A stretch of 64,000 nt of DNA from Clostridium tepidum (GCF_002008345.1 NZ_MRAE01000002.1:1-64000); one strand, 5' to 3'; shown: positions 35,016 through 43,785, numbered from the stretch's first letter. Made by a program: numbers and translations. The notes: generated by a model not told the origin, from the sequence alone.

Positions 35016-36419
35016 TTATGCTTCTAACAAGAAAGCGTGGTATCCTCTCATAGCTTCATAAATATCTGCTTTACTAGCTATTTCCCAAGGTGCGTGCATA
35101 TTATGAAGTGCTACTCCACAATCTATAACTTCCATAGCATATTGAGCTAATATGTAAGCTATAGTACCTCCGCCACCTTGATCCACTTTTCCTAATTCTG
35201 CTGTTTGCCATGATACATTGTGTTTTTCCATTATAGCCCTTATTTCAGCTATATATTCTGGATTTGCGTCATTTGAGCCACCTTTTCCTCTAGCTCCAGT
35301 ATATTTATTAAATACTATACCTTTTCCAAAATAAGCTGAATTTTTCTTTTCCATAACAGATGGATAATTAGGATCAAATGCTGCTGATACATCAGAAGAT
35401 AACATTTTTGAATTTGTAAGGCATCTTCTTAATTTTAGATCACTATAATTATCTGATGTTAAATTTATTACTTCTGCTACTGTATTTTCAAAAAACTTAG
35501 ATTGCATACCAGTTGCCCCTACACTACCAATTTCCTCTTTATCTACTAGTAATGTAACACAAGTTTTATCTGCCTTGTCCATTTTCATCATAGCTTCAAA
35601 AGAAGTATAAGAACAAATTCTATCGTCTTGACCATAAGCCATTACCATACTTCTATCAAATCCATAATCTCTAGCTTTTCCTGCTGGAACTACTTCTAAT
35701 TCTGCTGAAACAAAATCTTCTTCATTTATTCCATATTTGTCATTTAATAATTTTAATATATTTTTTCTTACTCTATCTTTAGCTTCTTTATCCTTTATAG
35801 GCATACTTCCTATTAGTACATTTAAATTTTCTCCTTCTACTACCTTAGAAGCCTTTTTCTCCATTTGATCCGCTGATAAATGAATTAATAAATCGGACAC
35901 ACCAAATACAGGATCTGATTCTTCTTCTCCTACTACCACATTAACTTTAGTTCCATCTTTTTTAATTATTACACCATGAATAGCTAATGGTAAAGTAACC
36001 CACTGATATTTTTTTATTCCACCATAATAATGAGTTTCAAATAAAGCTAAATCTGTGTCCTCATATAAAGGATTTTGTTTTAAATCTAATCTTGGTGAGT
36101 CAACGTGAGCACCTAATATTTTAAGTCCTTTTTCCATAGGCTCATTACCTATAATAAACAAAGCTAAAGTCTTATCCATATTATTTGCATATACCTTATC
36201 ACCTGGTTTTAATTTTTCATTATTTTTTATAATTTGTTCTAAATTTTTATATCCATTTTTTTCTGCTAAAATTATAAATTCTTTTATACATTCTCTTTCT
36301 GTTTTACATTTAGACATGAAATTTTTGTATTTTTCTGATAAATCAAAAACCTTTTTTAAATCTTCCTCGGAATACTTATCCCAAGCTAATTCATAATTTT
36401 TAGTTAAATCTTTTTCCAT
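35016..36419 (-). CDS. M18-family metalloaminopeptidase
   Basis: 467-residue zinc aminopeptidase I (M18) that removes N-terminal residues from peptides in the cytosol. Metal and catalytic blocks: GAHVDSPRLDLK, HYYGGIKKYQWVTLPLAIHG, MAYGQDDRICSYTSFEAM, VDKEEIGSVGATGM and a C-terminal CGVALHNMHAPWEIASK. The length and order are normal for the clostridial enzyme. The ATG at 36419 has only AGGTAAAGGT upstream, and its AGG falls in a hairpin. A stronger site GGGGTGA further upstream seems to serve a five-codon leader frame. That arrangement suggests translational control. Confidence 0.93.
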   Translation of the reverse strand: MEKDLTKNYELAWDKYSEEDLKKVFDLSEKYKNFMSKCKTERECIKEFIILAEKNGYKNLEQIIKNNEKLKPGDKVYANNMDKTLALFIIGNEPMEKGLKILGAHVDSPRLDLKQNPLYEDTDLALFETHYYGGIKKYQWVTLPLAIHGVIIKKDGTKVNVVVGEEESDPVFGVSDLLIHLSADQMEKKASKVVEGENLNVLIGSMPIKDKEAKDRVRKNILKLLNDKYGINEEDFVSAELEVVPAGKARDYGFDRSMVMAYGQDDRICSYTSFEAMMKMDKADKTCVTLLVDKEEIGSVGATGMQSKFFENTVAEVINLTSDNYSDLKLRRCLTNSKMLSSDVSAAFDPNYPSVMEKKNSAYFGKGIVFNKYTGARGKGGSNDANPEYIAEIRAIMEKHNVSWQTAELGKVDQGGGGTIAYILAQYAMEVIDCGVALHNMHAPWEIASKADIYEAMRGYHAFLLEA

Positions 36420-36427
36420 ACCTTTAC

Positions 36428-36448
36428 CTAAGTGATAAATATCACTTA
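36428..36448 (-). promoter_or_regulatory. Hairpin and five-codon leader frame before the aminopeptidase
   Basis: On the minus strand TAAGTGAT and ATCACTTA form an 8-bp stem that extends by two pairs into the AGG of the aminopeptidase's Shine-Dalgarno. A tiny frame GTG-ATA-TTT-ATC-ACT-TAG (36445 to 36428) has the strong site GGGGTGA 8 nt upstream. Translating it would open the stem. Confidence 0.45.
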
Positions 36449-36546
36449 AGCTTTCACCCCTCTTCCATAATATTCTATTACACTATATATTTTAACATAA
36501 ATTAGTTAAAATGGTTTAATTTTTCTATAAAATACATATGTTTATT

Positions 36547-37482
36547 TTATAACCATTTTTTTCTTTTAAATAAATAAACTAAAAATAAAGATATAATAAA
36601 TGTAAATCCTAAAACATATAAACAACCATTAGGATGTTGCATAGGAGGAAGATTATCAAAATTCATTCCATAAATGCTAGTAATTAGACTAGCTGGCAAA
36701 AAAATAGTAGCAATTAAAGTAAATACTTTCATTAATTCATTGGTTTTATTAGATATTTCTGATTCAAAAGCTTCCCTCACCAAGGAAAGATCCTGCACTA
36801 AAGTTTCTAATGCAACCATTAATTTTTCTATTTTATTATTTAAACTTATACAATATTTAACACATTCTTCTTCTATCATAGCATTATCATTACTTATAAG
36901 ACTATCTCCTATATATCTTAAAGGTGTTATATATTTTCTTATTCTATAAACCTGTCTTCTTAAATAAATTATTTCATCTATATGTTCATGCTTTGGATCC
37001 TTTAATATATCTATCTCTATCTTATCTGCCTTAGTTTCCAAAACAGCTATAACTTCATAATTTTTAATTATTATTCTATCTATAATATAATACAATAAAA
37101 TGAATGGCTTAGGATTTTCTTTAAGTAAAAAACAATTTCTACATTCTTTAATATCATCTAATATTTCCTCTATTAAATTTAGCCTTTCTTTATAAACTGT
37201 TATTATATAATCCTTACTTAAAAATATATTTATTTCATTTACTTCTACAACTTTATCATACTTTAATAAATTCAAAATAATAAATATATAATCTTTATAA
37301 AAATTTATTTGTGCTCCTTGAGTATAATTCTCACATTCCTTTATATTTTCTTCCTTTAAATTTAGTTTATCCTTTAAGCTATTTAAATCCTGTGAATGAA
37401 CTAATATCCAATAATAGCTTTTTCCCAATGTAAAATCGTCTTTAACTTCTTCAAAATCATTTAATAAATCAAAAATTATCAT
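36547..37482 (-). CDS. corA: CorA-family magnesium/divalent cation transporter
   Basis: Pentameric divalent-cation channel of the CorA family, about 311 residues. A long acidic and helical cytosolic domain is followed by two C-terminal membrane segments with the diagnostic SIYGMNFDNLP (GMN motif) before the second, and the basic tail FKRKKWL. The ATG at 37482 has GGGGGA 6 nt upstream; an upstream in-frame start at 37500 lies within a hairpin. The stem of that hairpin overlaps the Shine-Dalgarno, so expression may be controlled at translation. Substrate Mg2+ or Co2+ by family. Confidence 0.92.
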   Translation of the reverse strand: MIIFDLLNDFEEVKDDFTLGKSYYWILVHSQDLNSLKDKLNLKEENIKECENYTQGAQINFYKDYIFIILNLLKYDKVVEVNEINIFLSKDYIITVYKERLNLIEEILDDIKECRNCFLLKENPKPFILLYYIIDRIIIKNYEVIAVLETKADKIEIDILKDPKHEHIDEIIYLRRQVYRIRKYITPLRYIGDSLISNDNAMIEEECVKYCISLNNKIEKLMVALETLVQDLSLVREAFESEISNKTNELMKVFTLIATIFLPASLITSIYGMNFDNLPPMQHPNGCLYVLGFTFIISLFLVYLFKRKKWL

Positions 37483-37492
37483 ATAAAATCCC

Positions 37493-37524
37493 CCAAACAA
37501 TATTTTTATATAAATATTGTTTGG
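37493..37524 (-). promoter_or_regulatory. Leader hairpin touching the corA Shine-Dalgarno
   Basis: CCAAACAATATTT (37493-37505) and AAATATTGTTTGG (37512-37524) form a 13-bp perfect stem with a 6-nt loop. Two of the five G residues of the corA ribosome-binding site (37490-37494) are in the stem. No M-box magnesium riboswitch is visible. Confidence 0.6.
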
Positions 37525-37611
37525 ACTTAAGGTTTTTATTATTCTTAATATAAAATTTTATTTATTAATCATTATTTACTCCACCATATATTTTACCATA
37601 AAATTTTTGTA

Positions 37612-37673
37612 TTATAATAAAAGCTAACTTAAATTTATATCTATTATAAAAATTTCAAATTAGCTTTATTATA
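37612..37673 (-). terminator. Probable terminator after the 5-formyl-THF cyclo-ligase gene
   Basis: TATAATAAAAGCTAA (37612-37626) pairs with TTAGCTTTATTATA (37660-37673) with one bulged A around a 33-nt loop. It lies about 85 nt past the stop codon; the T tail is weak. Confidence 0.55.
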
Positions 37674-37756
37674 AAATATATTAATTTCAAATTTTATTGG
37701 ATTATACTATAAAATTTTTATACTTATAGTAGTTTATTATTTTTTATTTGTAAATA

Positions 37757-38311
37757 TTATTGATCAGTTATAATTTCATCTACTAATATATCATGAAAAT
37801 CTCTAGGCACACTATTTACCATTTGAAAATCATAAGCTAAAGCTATTTTAGGACTTTCATTTTTTAATTTAGGAAGAAATCTATCATAAAATCCTCCACC
37901 ATATCCTAATCTACCACCTTCATTATCAAAAGCTAACCCAGGTAAAATAGCTAAATCTATCTCTTTAGGATCTACTTTATTTTCAAAGTTTTTAGGTTCT
38001 AATATTTTATATGTGCCACACTCTACAAGTTCTGAGAAATCCTTTATTTCTAAAGCTTCCATTCCTTCCTTTATAGATTTAACTTTAGGCACACATATTC
38101 TTTTTCCATTTTTCAAACTTTCTTTTATAATATCATGGGTATTAACTTCATTATTTAAACTTACGTATATGAATATAAAACTTGAATTTTTATATAATAA
38201 ACTTTCATAAAGCCTTTTTTTTATTTTTATATCCTTTTCAATTTTTTCTTCTAAAGTTAAAAGTTTTCTCATATTTATAATGTTTTTTCTTAAAATAGCT
38301 TTATTATTCAT
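37757..38311 (-). CDS. 5-formyltetrahydrofolate cyclo-ligase
   Basis: ATP-dependent conversion of 5-formyl-THF to 5,10-methenyl-THF, 184 residues. Family blocks are RKNIINMRKLLTLEEK, FIFIYVSLNNEVNT and the C-terminal DLAILPGLAFDNEGGRLGYGGGFYDRFL with the glycine-rich nucleotide site. The ATG overlaps the end of hprK by 8 nt, so translation is coupled. It belongs to the DUF896-hprK-cyclo-ligase unit. The folate role connects functionally with glyA, but the genes are separated by about 15 kb. Confidence 0.93.
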   Translation of the reverse strand: MNNKAILRKNIINMRKLLTLEEKIEKDIKIKKRLYESLLYKNSSFIFIYVSLNNEVNTHDIIKESLKNGKRICVPKVKSIKEGMEALEIKDFSELVECGTYKILEPKNFENKVDPKEIDLAILPGLAFDNEGGRLGYGGGFYDRFLPKLKNESPKIALAYDFQMVNSVPRDFHDILVDEIITDQ

Positions 38312-39227
38312 TTTCTTTTAAAGCAGCAGCCTCCTTACTAATTCTTTCATTTATTATATCTGCTGGGCAATTTTTTGTAACCAAATTATACCTATAATTA
38401 GCTGCAGCAGCTTCTATTATTACAGCTAAATTTCTACCTGGCCTTATAGGCACAGTAAGTTTTCTAATTGGTATATTTAATATATCTATATATTCCTTAT
38501 CCACACCTAATCTATCGTAATTTTTTTCCTTTTTCCATTGTTCTAAATTAATCATTAAATCAATTTTTTTATCATCTAATATAGAACTTAATCCATAAAG
38601 AGCTGCTACATCTATTATCCCCATGCCCCTAACTTCCATCATTCCTGAAGTAATAGATGGTGATGTTCCTTTTAATATTCCATTTATTTCTTTGATATCC
38701 ACTGCGTCATCCGCTACTAATCTATGACCTCTTTTTATAAGTTCCAAAGCTGTTTCTGTTTTTCCAATACCACTCTCTCCTGTAATAAGTATACCAATAC
38801 CATATACATCTAAAAGTACTCCGTGCATCCTAGTTTCTGGCGCTAATTTTTCATCTAAATAAGACATTAAAGAACTTATAAATCTTGTAGATATCTTATC
38901 AGTCCTTAAAACCCATTGACCTTTTTCTTTAGCACTATTTATAAATTCATCATGGGCTTCTAAATTTCTAGTTATTATAGTACATGGAGTTTTAAATTCA
39001 AAAAATTTGTTTAATCTTTTAAGTCTAAGTTCTGTTTTCATTACATCTAAAAAACTCCATTCTGTTTTTCCAACTACCTGCACTCGTTCATTAGCAAAAT
39101 AATTGTAAAACCCTGAAAATTGAAGACCAGGTCTATTGATATCGCTAACATCTATAATATTATTTTCTAATCCCTCTACTAATACTTCCAATTCCATATC
39201 TTTTATTAAATCTTTAACTGTAACCAA
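38304..39227 (-). CDS. hprK: HPr kinase/phosphorylase
   Basis: Bifunctional serine kinase/phosphorylase of HPr, controlling carbon catabolite repression in Firmicutes. The P-loop is GESGIGKT (150-157) in the C-terminal domain, with MHGVLLDVYG (His135 region) before it and the HprK signature MEVRGMGIIDVAALYG after it. The length of 307 residues is typical. The start is TTG at 39227, with GGAGGTGAAAACAT at ideal distance. It lies 29 nt downstream of a DUF896 gene and overlaps the folate cyclo-ligase gene. No PTS genes are in the window. Identification secure. Confidence 0.96.
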   Translation of the reverse strand: MVTVKDLIKDMELEVLVEGLENNIIDVSDINRPGLQFSGFYNYFANERVQVVGKTEWSFLDVMKTELRLKRLNKFFEFKTPCTIITRNLEAHDEFINSAKEKGQWVLRTDKISTRFISSLMSYLDEKLAPETRMHGVLLDVYGIGILITGESGIGKTETALELIKRGHRLVADDAVDIKEINGILKGTSPSITSGMMEVRGMGIIDVAALYGLSSILDDKKIDLMINLEQWKKEKNYDRLGVDKEYIDILNIPIRKLTVPIRPGRNLAVIIEAAAANYRYNLVTKNCPADIINERISKEAAALKENE

Positions 39228-39256
39228 ATGTTTTCACCTCCTTTAATAAAGATTTA

Positions 39257-39445
39257 TTAATTTTTTCTGTTAGGCGTTGGAATTTTTTCAACTCCTTCTA
39301 GTTGAACTTTTACATTTCCTTTTATTATATCTATATATTCTCTTCTTAATTTTTGTTGTTCTATTTTTTCTTCTTCTGTAAGTCCTTCTTCTTTACTTTT
39401 TTTATATAAAAAATTAATTCTTTCTATAAGCTTTTTCATATCCAT
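39257..39445 (-). CDS. DUF896 (YnzC-type) small protein
   Basis: 62-residue helical protein starting MKKLIERINFLYKKSKEEGLT, followed by EEEKIEQQKLRREYIDIIKGNVK. This is the DUF896/YnzC family, a two-helix bundle in Firmicutes with unknown function, linked to SOS or stationary stress in Bacillus. The start follows TTAAGGAGTTGTAGAA. It is the first gene of a unit with hprK and the folate cyclo-ligase. Confidence 0.88.
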   Translation of the reverse strand: MDMKKLIERINFLYKKSKEEGLTEEEKIEQQKLRREYIDIIKGNVKVQLEGVEKIPTPNRKN

Positions 39446-39844
39446 TTCTACAACTCCTTAATATTAGTTTACATTTTATTTTACATCATATTATATAAAA
39501 ATAAAATACATGAAATTTATTATTTATTAAATTAACGTTAAACCATTAAAAACAATATGTAATAAGACATAAATTAATTATTATACTAATTTTTATATTA
39601 TATTTTAATTATTAAAAACAATACATAAGATATGTATTGTTTTTTTAAATTATATCCTTTTAAATCCTTCATTATTCTTAGTATTTATTCTGTATATCAT
39701 AATTCAAATATTTATTTGTAATCATATAAAAATATTTATAAATAATTGTATACTCAATTTTATATTTTTATTTTATATAAATATAAACAAATTAATATAC
39801 TAAACTATGACCTCTATAAAAAATAATCTATTATATAAAATAAA
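39446..39844. other. Intergenic region between the DUF896 gene and glpX
   Basis: About 400 very AT-rich bases without a credible gene. They contain a 14-bp terminator hairpin at 39614-39644 and must hold the promoter of the DUF896-hprK unit, which I cannot place. Confidence 0.5.
39614..39644. terminator. Second terminator downstream of glpX
   Basis: AAAAACAATACATA (39614-39627) and TATGTATTGTTTTT (39631-39644) form a perfect 14-bp stem with an AGA loop and A/T tails on both sides. It lies beyond the first glpX terminator and may be a fail-safe that insulates the DUF896-hprK unit. Confidence 0.75.
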
Positions 39845-39884
39845 AAAGTATGCATTAAAACAATTATATTTTAATACATACTTT
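39845..39884 (-). terminator. Terminator after glpX
   Basis: AAAGTATGCATTAAAA (39845-39860) pairs with TTTTAATACATACTTT (39869-39884) with one mismatch and an 8-nt loop, 40 nt past the glpX stop. Confidence 0.82.
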
Positions 39885-39924
39885 ATATATAAAGAATTAT
39901 TAAAGAACTAATTTAATTTTAAAA

Positions 39925-40899
39925 TTATTCAACTACTATAGCACTTTTAGCTAAATTATGACAAGCTTTAATAAATCTAATAGTTCCAGTTTTAGATCTC
40001 ATAACTATAGAATTTGTAATAGCTTTTTCATTTCTATTATAAACTACACCTTTTAGTAAATCACAATCTGTTATTGCTGTAGCTGCAAAATAAACATCAT
40101 CACTTTTTACTAAATCATCTATATAAAGTATAGCTTCATGATCCTCTATTCCCATACTTTTACATCTATCTATTTCCGCTTGGCTAGTTGGGCAAAGTTG
40201 TGCTTGCATTTCACCGCCCATACATTTTATAGCGGCAGCTGCTATAACACCTTCTGGCGCTCCACCAGTTCCCATCATTATATCAACTCCAGTATCTTCA
40301 AATCCACAAGCCAATACAGCAGCTACATCTCCTTCTCCAAAAAGTTTAACTCTAGCTCCAACTTCTCTTGCATCTTTTACTATATAATTATGTCTGTCTC
40401 TTTCTTGAACTATAACTGTAAGTTCTGTTACATCTTTATTTAAAGCTCTAGCTACATTTAATATATTTTCTTTAGGGGATTTATTTATATCTATAGCTCC
40501 CTTAGCACCTGATCCTACAGCTATTTTCTTCATATACATATCTGGTGCATGAAATAAACTTCCTTTAGGTCCCATAGCTACCACAGCTATAGCATTTTCT
40601 AATCCTTTTGCTATAAGTTTAGTGCCATCTACTGGATCTACAGCTATATCCATTTCTACCATATCTTTTGAGCCAATTCCAACTTCTTCACCTATATATA
40701 ACATAGGGGCCTCATCTAATTCCCCTTCTCCTATAACTACTTTACCTCTTATAGGCATTATTTGAAAAGCTTTATGCATTCCATCCACTGCGGCTTGATC
40801 TGCTGCATTTTTATCTCCTCTTCCCATAAATTTTGATGCACTTAACGCTGCCGCTTCTGTTACTCTTGCAAGTCCCATAGCAATATCTGTATTTAGCAT
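39925..40899 (-). CDS. glpX: Fructose-1,6-bisphosphatase, class II (GlpX)
   Basis: Class II (GlpX) fructose-1,6-bisphosphatase of gluconeogenesis, 324 residues. Metal-binding and substrate blocks are IGEGELDEAPMLYIGE, AVDPVDGTKLIAKG, and the C-terminal GTGGAPEGVIAAAAIKCMGGEMQA. The ATG follows TGAGGGGGGAAAAT. It is monocistronic. An upstream region of about 480 bases separates it from the divergent Spo0E-like gene and carries the DnaA-box cluster. Confidence 0.95.
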   Translation of the reverse strand: MLNTDIAMGLARVTEAAALSASKFMGRGDKNAADQAAVDGMHKAFQIMPIRGKVVIGEGELDEAPMLYIGEEVGIGSKDMVEMDIAVDPVDGTKLIAKGLENAIAVVAMGPKGSLFHAPDMYMKKIAVGSGAKGAIDINKSPKENILNVARALNKDVTELTVIVQERDRHNYIVKDAREVGARVKLFGEGDVAAVLACGFEDTGVDIMMGTGGAPEGVIAAAAIKCMGGEMQAQLCPTSQAEIDRCKSMGIEDHEAILYIDDLVKSDDVYFAATAITDCDLLKGVVYNRNEKAITNSIVMRSKTGTIRFIKACHNLAKSAIVVE

Positions 40900-41102
40900 A
40901 TATTTTCCCCCCTCAAATCATGGTTTATTGTATACAAATAATGTTTTATATATATTTTTTGCTTTTATTTCATTTAAATAACCTTAATTAGCATATCATA
41001 TTAATATATATGTAAGCATTAATCTTTTTTATTATATCATATTTAATAAATATGACAAGTAGCTTAAATAAAATAGATTATTTTGTTGAAATAAAAAAAC
41101 TT

Positions 41103-41109
41103 TTCGACA
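41103..41109 (-). promoter_or_regulatory. Spo0A-box core (TGTCGAA)
   Basis: TTCGACA on the plus strand is the reverse complement of TGTCGAA, the core of the Spo0A-binding box. It lies 24 nt before the first DnaA-box-like site and 276 nt upstream of the Spo0E-like start. A single 7-mer can occur by chance, but such a GC-containing core is rare in this AT-rich DNA. Confidence 0.5.
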
Positions 41110-41132
41110 TCTTATTTTTATTTTATATATTT

Positions 41133-41239
41133 TTATCAACAGTTCTATCCCTTACGTGCCAACAATCAGCATATTTTTCCACATTTCCTGCACATTTTTT
41201 CCACAATTTATCAACACACTAATGCACATTTTATCAACA
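41133..41239 (+). promoter_or_regulatory. Cluster of five same-strand DnaA-box-like sites
   Basis: Five 9-mers each differ from TTATCCACA at one base: TTATCAACA at 41133-41141, 41208-41216 and 41231-41239; TTTTCCACA at 41175-41183 and 41197-41205. All have the same orientation. Start-to-start distances are 42, 22, 11 and 23 bp, near multiples of a helical turn. No dnaA, dnaN or rpmH gene is nearby, so this is not the usual chromosomal origin. It lies between glpX and the Spo0E-like gene. Confidence 0.7.
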
Positions 41240-41384
41240 GAGATTATAGTTATTTATGTTGCAGAATGTATAACCTTGACTTACGAAATATATGATAACT
41301 TAAGCATAATCTGATAGAATAAGGATGTACAACAAAGAAGTAATTAATTATAATTAAATTTGCTCAGTAAATGGGGTTGGTATT

Positions 41385-41558
41385 ATGAATAATTTACAAT
41401 TAAAAGCCTTAAATTTAAAAATTTATTATCTTAAACAATATTTATATACCTTAATAGAAAAACATGATTTATCTAATTCTGAAGTAATTCGGTGTAGTAA
41501 AGAATTGGACAAGCTTATTGTGGAATATGAAAATAAAAAATATAAAAATCTATATTAA
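41385..41558 (+). CDS. Spo0E-like sporulation regulatory phosphatase
   Basis: 57-residue protein MNNLQLKALNLKIYYLKQYL... with the two-helix pattern and the signature SKELDKLIVEYENKK of the Spo0E family. Spo0E-type proteins dephosphorylate Spo0A~P (family motif S-Q-E-L-D; here S-K-E-L-D). In that family the C-terminal motif forms the phosphatase contact with Spo0A, so this gene should delay sporulation. The ATG follows ATGGGGTTGGTATT, a moderate ribosome-binding site. It has its own terminator. The upstream region holds five DnaA-box-like sites and a Spo0A-box core, suggesting control by replication and sporulation state. It is too short for many gene-calling cutoffs. Confidence 0.82.
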   Translation: MNNLQLKALNLKIYYLKQYLYTLIEKHDLSNSEVIRCSKELDKLIVEYENKKYKNLY

Positions 41559-41594
41559 AAAATAACCACAGATAAATCTGTGGTCTTATTTTTA
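41557..41594. terminator. Shared terminator between the Spo0E-like gene and the acidic protein gene
   Basis: ACCACAGA (41565-41572) and TCTGTGGT (41577-41584) form an 8-bp core stem with A-rich and T-rich arms that extend it beyond one bulged C. It sits between convergent genes and overlaps both stop regions. Confidence 0.8.
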
Positions 41595-41981
41595 ATAAAC
41601 AAATCCTATTATTTCATCTATATCTATATTTCTACCTTTTTCATAAAAAACTACAATAAATTCATTCACACCATTATCTACGGTATCATCATAACATACA
41701 TATTGTGCTTCTATATCTAATTCTTCTTTTAAATCTTCAAGTATATCATTTATATTATCATTTGCTATATCGTTTAAATAAGGTTTATATAAATCCTCTT
41801 CTTCATCTTCCATATTTTCTTTAGAATTTTCTTCTTCTGCATAAGTTTTAGCTGCTAATATTTCTTCTTCATCAAATTCATAATAAATTTTAATTGGGAA
41901 AATATCCTCATTATACTCTATTTCTTCAACATTATATATGTTGTTATCATTTAAATAATCTATTATTACTTCTCTATCCAT
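41592..41981 (-). CDS. Acidic hypothetical protein
   Basis: 129 residues, strongly acidic, with a run of glutamate and aspartate around residues 55-65 (EENMEDEEEDLY region). No family that I recognise, no signal peptide, no membrane segment. The two halves show a possible alpha/beta pattern (MDREVIIDYLNDNNIYN; EFIVVFYEKGRNIDIDEIIGF). The ATG follows TAGGAGGATTAAA, a strong site, and the codon use is like its neighbours, so it is probably a real gene. It is convergent with the Spo0E-like gene. Function not assigned. Confidence 0.65.
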   Translation of the reverse strand: MDREVIIDYLNDNNIYNVEEIEYNEDIFPIKIYYEFDEEEILAAKTYAEEENSKENMEDEEEDLYKPYLNDIANDNINDILEDLKEELDIEAQYVCYDDTVDNGVNEFIVVFYEKGRNIDIDEIIGFVY

Positions 41982-42615
41982 TTTAATCCTCCTACTTAAT
42001 ATAATTTAATTATTAAAATATCATTTTTATTAATTCAACAAATTAAAAAAAAATCCTTTAATTAGTCTAATTATATGTACTCTTACTTTATAAATATGTA
42101 TTAATTTAAAAAATAAATTAATATTTAATACTTTTCTTTAAATATCATTTTACCCAATATATGATTTTTAAATCCACTAATGCTTAAATAAAAAAATTAT
42201 TGTTTATAATTTAATATATTTAAAATATAATACTAAAAATTATATACAATAAATTTATTACAGTACTTATAAAAAGTTCGCCAAAATAATAATAGCTCTA
42301 ATTTTAATATAGTAAATAAAAATAATGCATATAAGTAAACTTTAGCACTTTGATTTAACACACTTAAAATTTTTTTGTAATTCCTTACTATAAAAATGAG
42401 GATCCAGTAGTAACCCTTTTTTAATATGTAAAAAATTTTAAATGAGATTAAATTTAAAAGTACTTATGTTTTATAAATGCATTATTATATTTATCTTTTT
42501 AAAATTAAAGCTATTATGATATAACTCTTTTTAAATATATTAATTTAGAATTTTTTCACAAAAATAGATTGCTTTATTAATTATTAAACTAAAGAGATAC
42601 TATAAAAATATTTTT
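41982..42615. other. Long intergenic region without genes
   Basis: About 630 bases with no credible open reading frame or RNA gene that I can recognise. Near 42059-42073 is a small palindrome TAATTAG-T-CTAATTA. The segment around 42390-42425 is locally less AT-rich. It should contain the promoter of the acidic-protein gene and the terminator of fprA, but I cannot place either. Confidence 0.5.
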
Positions 42616-43785
42616 TTAAAGAAGCTTTATATATTCTTCTATAAATTCATCTGCTCTTTTAAAATCATCTTCATTTGGAACAAACTTAAATTTAAAAGGT
42701 TCTTCTACGACTTTTAATTTTAATCCTCTTAATCTCTCTGTCATAAGAGAAGGACCTTCTCCACTCCATCCATAAGATCCAAAAGCTCCTGCTGCTTTAC
42801 CTCTATTAGTTATAACACATATCTGACTCATTACATCCCAAACTGGCTTTACTGCATCTTGGTTTATAGTTGGAGAACCTAAAATTATTCCTGTAGAATT
42901 TTCTACTAGTTCTATTACTTTTTCCATAGGTATAGAAGTTATTTCATGTCCTTCTGCTTTAATTCCTTTTTCTTTAAGCTTTTGAACCAAATATTCTCCC
43001 ATTTTTTCTGTATTTCCATAAGCTGAAATATATAACACTTGAATATTTTTTTCTTTTTTTTCTTCTGTAGCCCACTTTTTGTAAAGATCTATATACTTAG
43101 AAATATCTTCTGTATGAACGGGTCCATGACTTGTAGCTACCATATCGAAATCTAAATCTTTTATTTTCTCTAATCCCATTAATACAAACTTCTTAAATGG
43201 TCCCATTATAACATCAAAATAATATTTCATTTCTTCTAAATAATCTCCAGAGCAAGTATCTGTTATGCAACCTTCTGGACAATAGTGACAACCTAAAAAA
43301 TCACAAGTAAATAACACTTTTTCATTTTCAGCATAAGTAAACATAGTGTCTGGCCAATGTAAATTTGGTGCAGTAATAAATTTTAATGTAGTTGTTCCTA
43401 AATTTAATTCCTTTGGTGCTGGTAAACTATTAAAATCTTTATTTATAATATCTTTAATATAAATTATTGCAGCTCTTGACCCTATAACCGTAGCTTCTGG
43501 ATACAATTCCAATAATCTACTTAAAGATCCACTATGATCTAATTCTGTATGTTGAACAATTATATAATCAACTTTTCTATCTCCTATTACTTCTCTTATG
43601 TTTTCAATGTATTCATTAAAATAACCATCTTTAACACAATCTATAAGAGCTACTTTTTCATCATCTATAATATATGCATTATATGTTGTACCTCTTTTAG
43701 TTTCCATTATAATATCGAAAACTCTTAGTTCTGGATTTCTAACTCCAACCCAGTGTATATTTTTTTTCAATTGTACACTTGCCAT
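42616..43785 (-). CDS. FprA-family A-type flavoprotein (flavo-diiron protein)
   Basis: 389-residue flavo-diiron enzyme that reduces O2 (or NO) to water in anaerobes. The N-terminal metallo-beta-lactamase-like domain has the diiron ligands H79-x-E81-x-D83-H84 ([10 protein letters not shown]), a histidine in [11 protein letters not shown], an aspartate in [10 protein letters not shown] and a histidine in ATSHGPV. The C-terminal flavodoxin domain starts near residue 248 ([17 protein letters not shown]). The spacing of the first ligands matches the Moorella enzyme. The ATG follows ACAGGAGGTAAAAAT. It is monocistronic. It protects against oxygen exposure. Confidence 0.95.
   Translation of the reverse strand: MASVQLKKNIHWVGVRNPELRVFDIIMETKRGTTYNAYIIDDEKVALIDCVKDGYFNEYIENIREVIGDRKVDYIIVQHTELDHSGSLSRLLELYPEATVIGSRAAIIYIKDIINKDFNSLPAPKELNLGTTTLKFITAPNLHWPDTMFTYAENEKVLFTCDFLGCHYCPEGCITDTCSGDYLEEMKYYFDVIMGPFKKFVLMGLEKIKDLDFDMVATSHGPVHTEDISKYIDLYKKWATEEKKEKNIQVLYISAYGNTEKMGEYLVQKLKEKGIKAEGHEITSIPMEKVIELVENSTGIILGSPTINQDAVKPVWDVMSQICVITNRGKAAGAFGSYGWSGEGPSLMTERLRGLKLKVVEEPFKFKFVPNEDDFKRADEFIEEYIKLL

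Noticed and set aside
41133-41239. Chromosomal replication origin oriC
   Set aside because: DnaA-box-like sites are present, but none of dnaA, dnaN, recF, gyrB, rpmH or rnpA is nearby, so the main origin is unlikely here.
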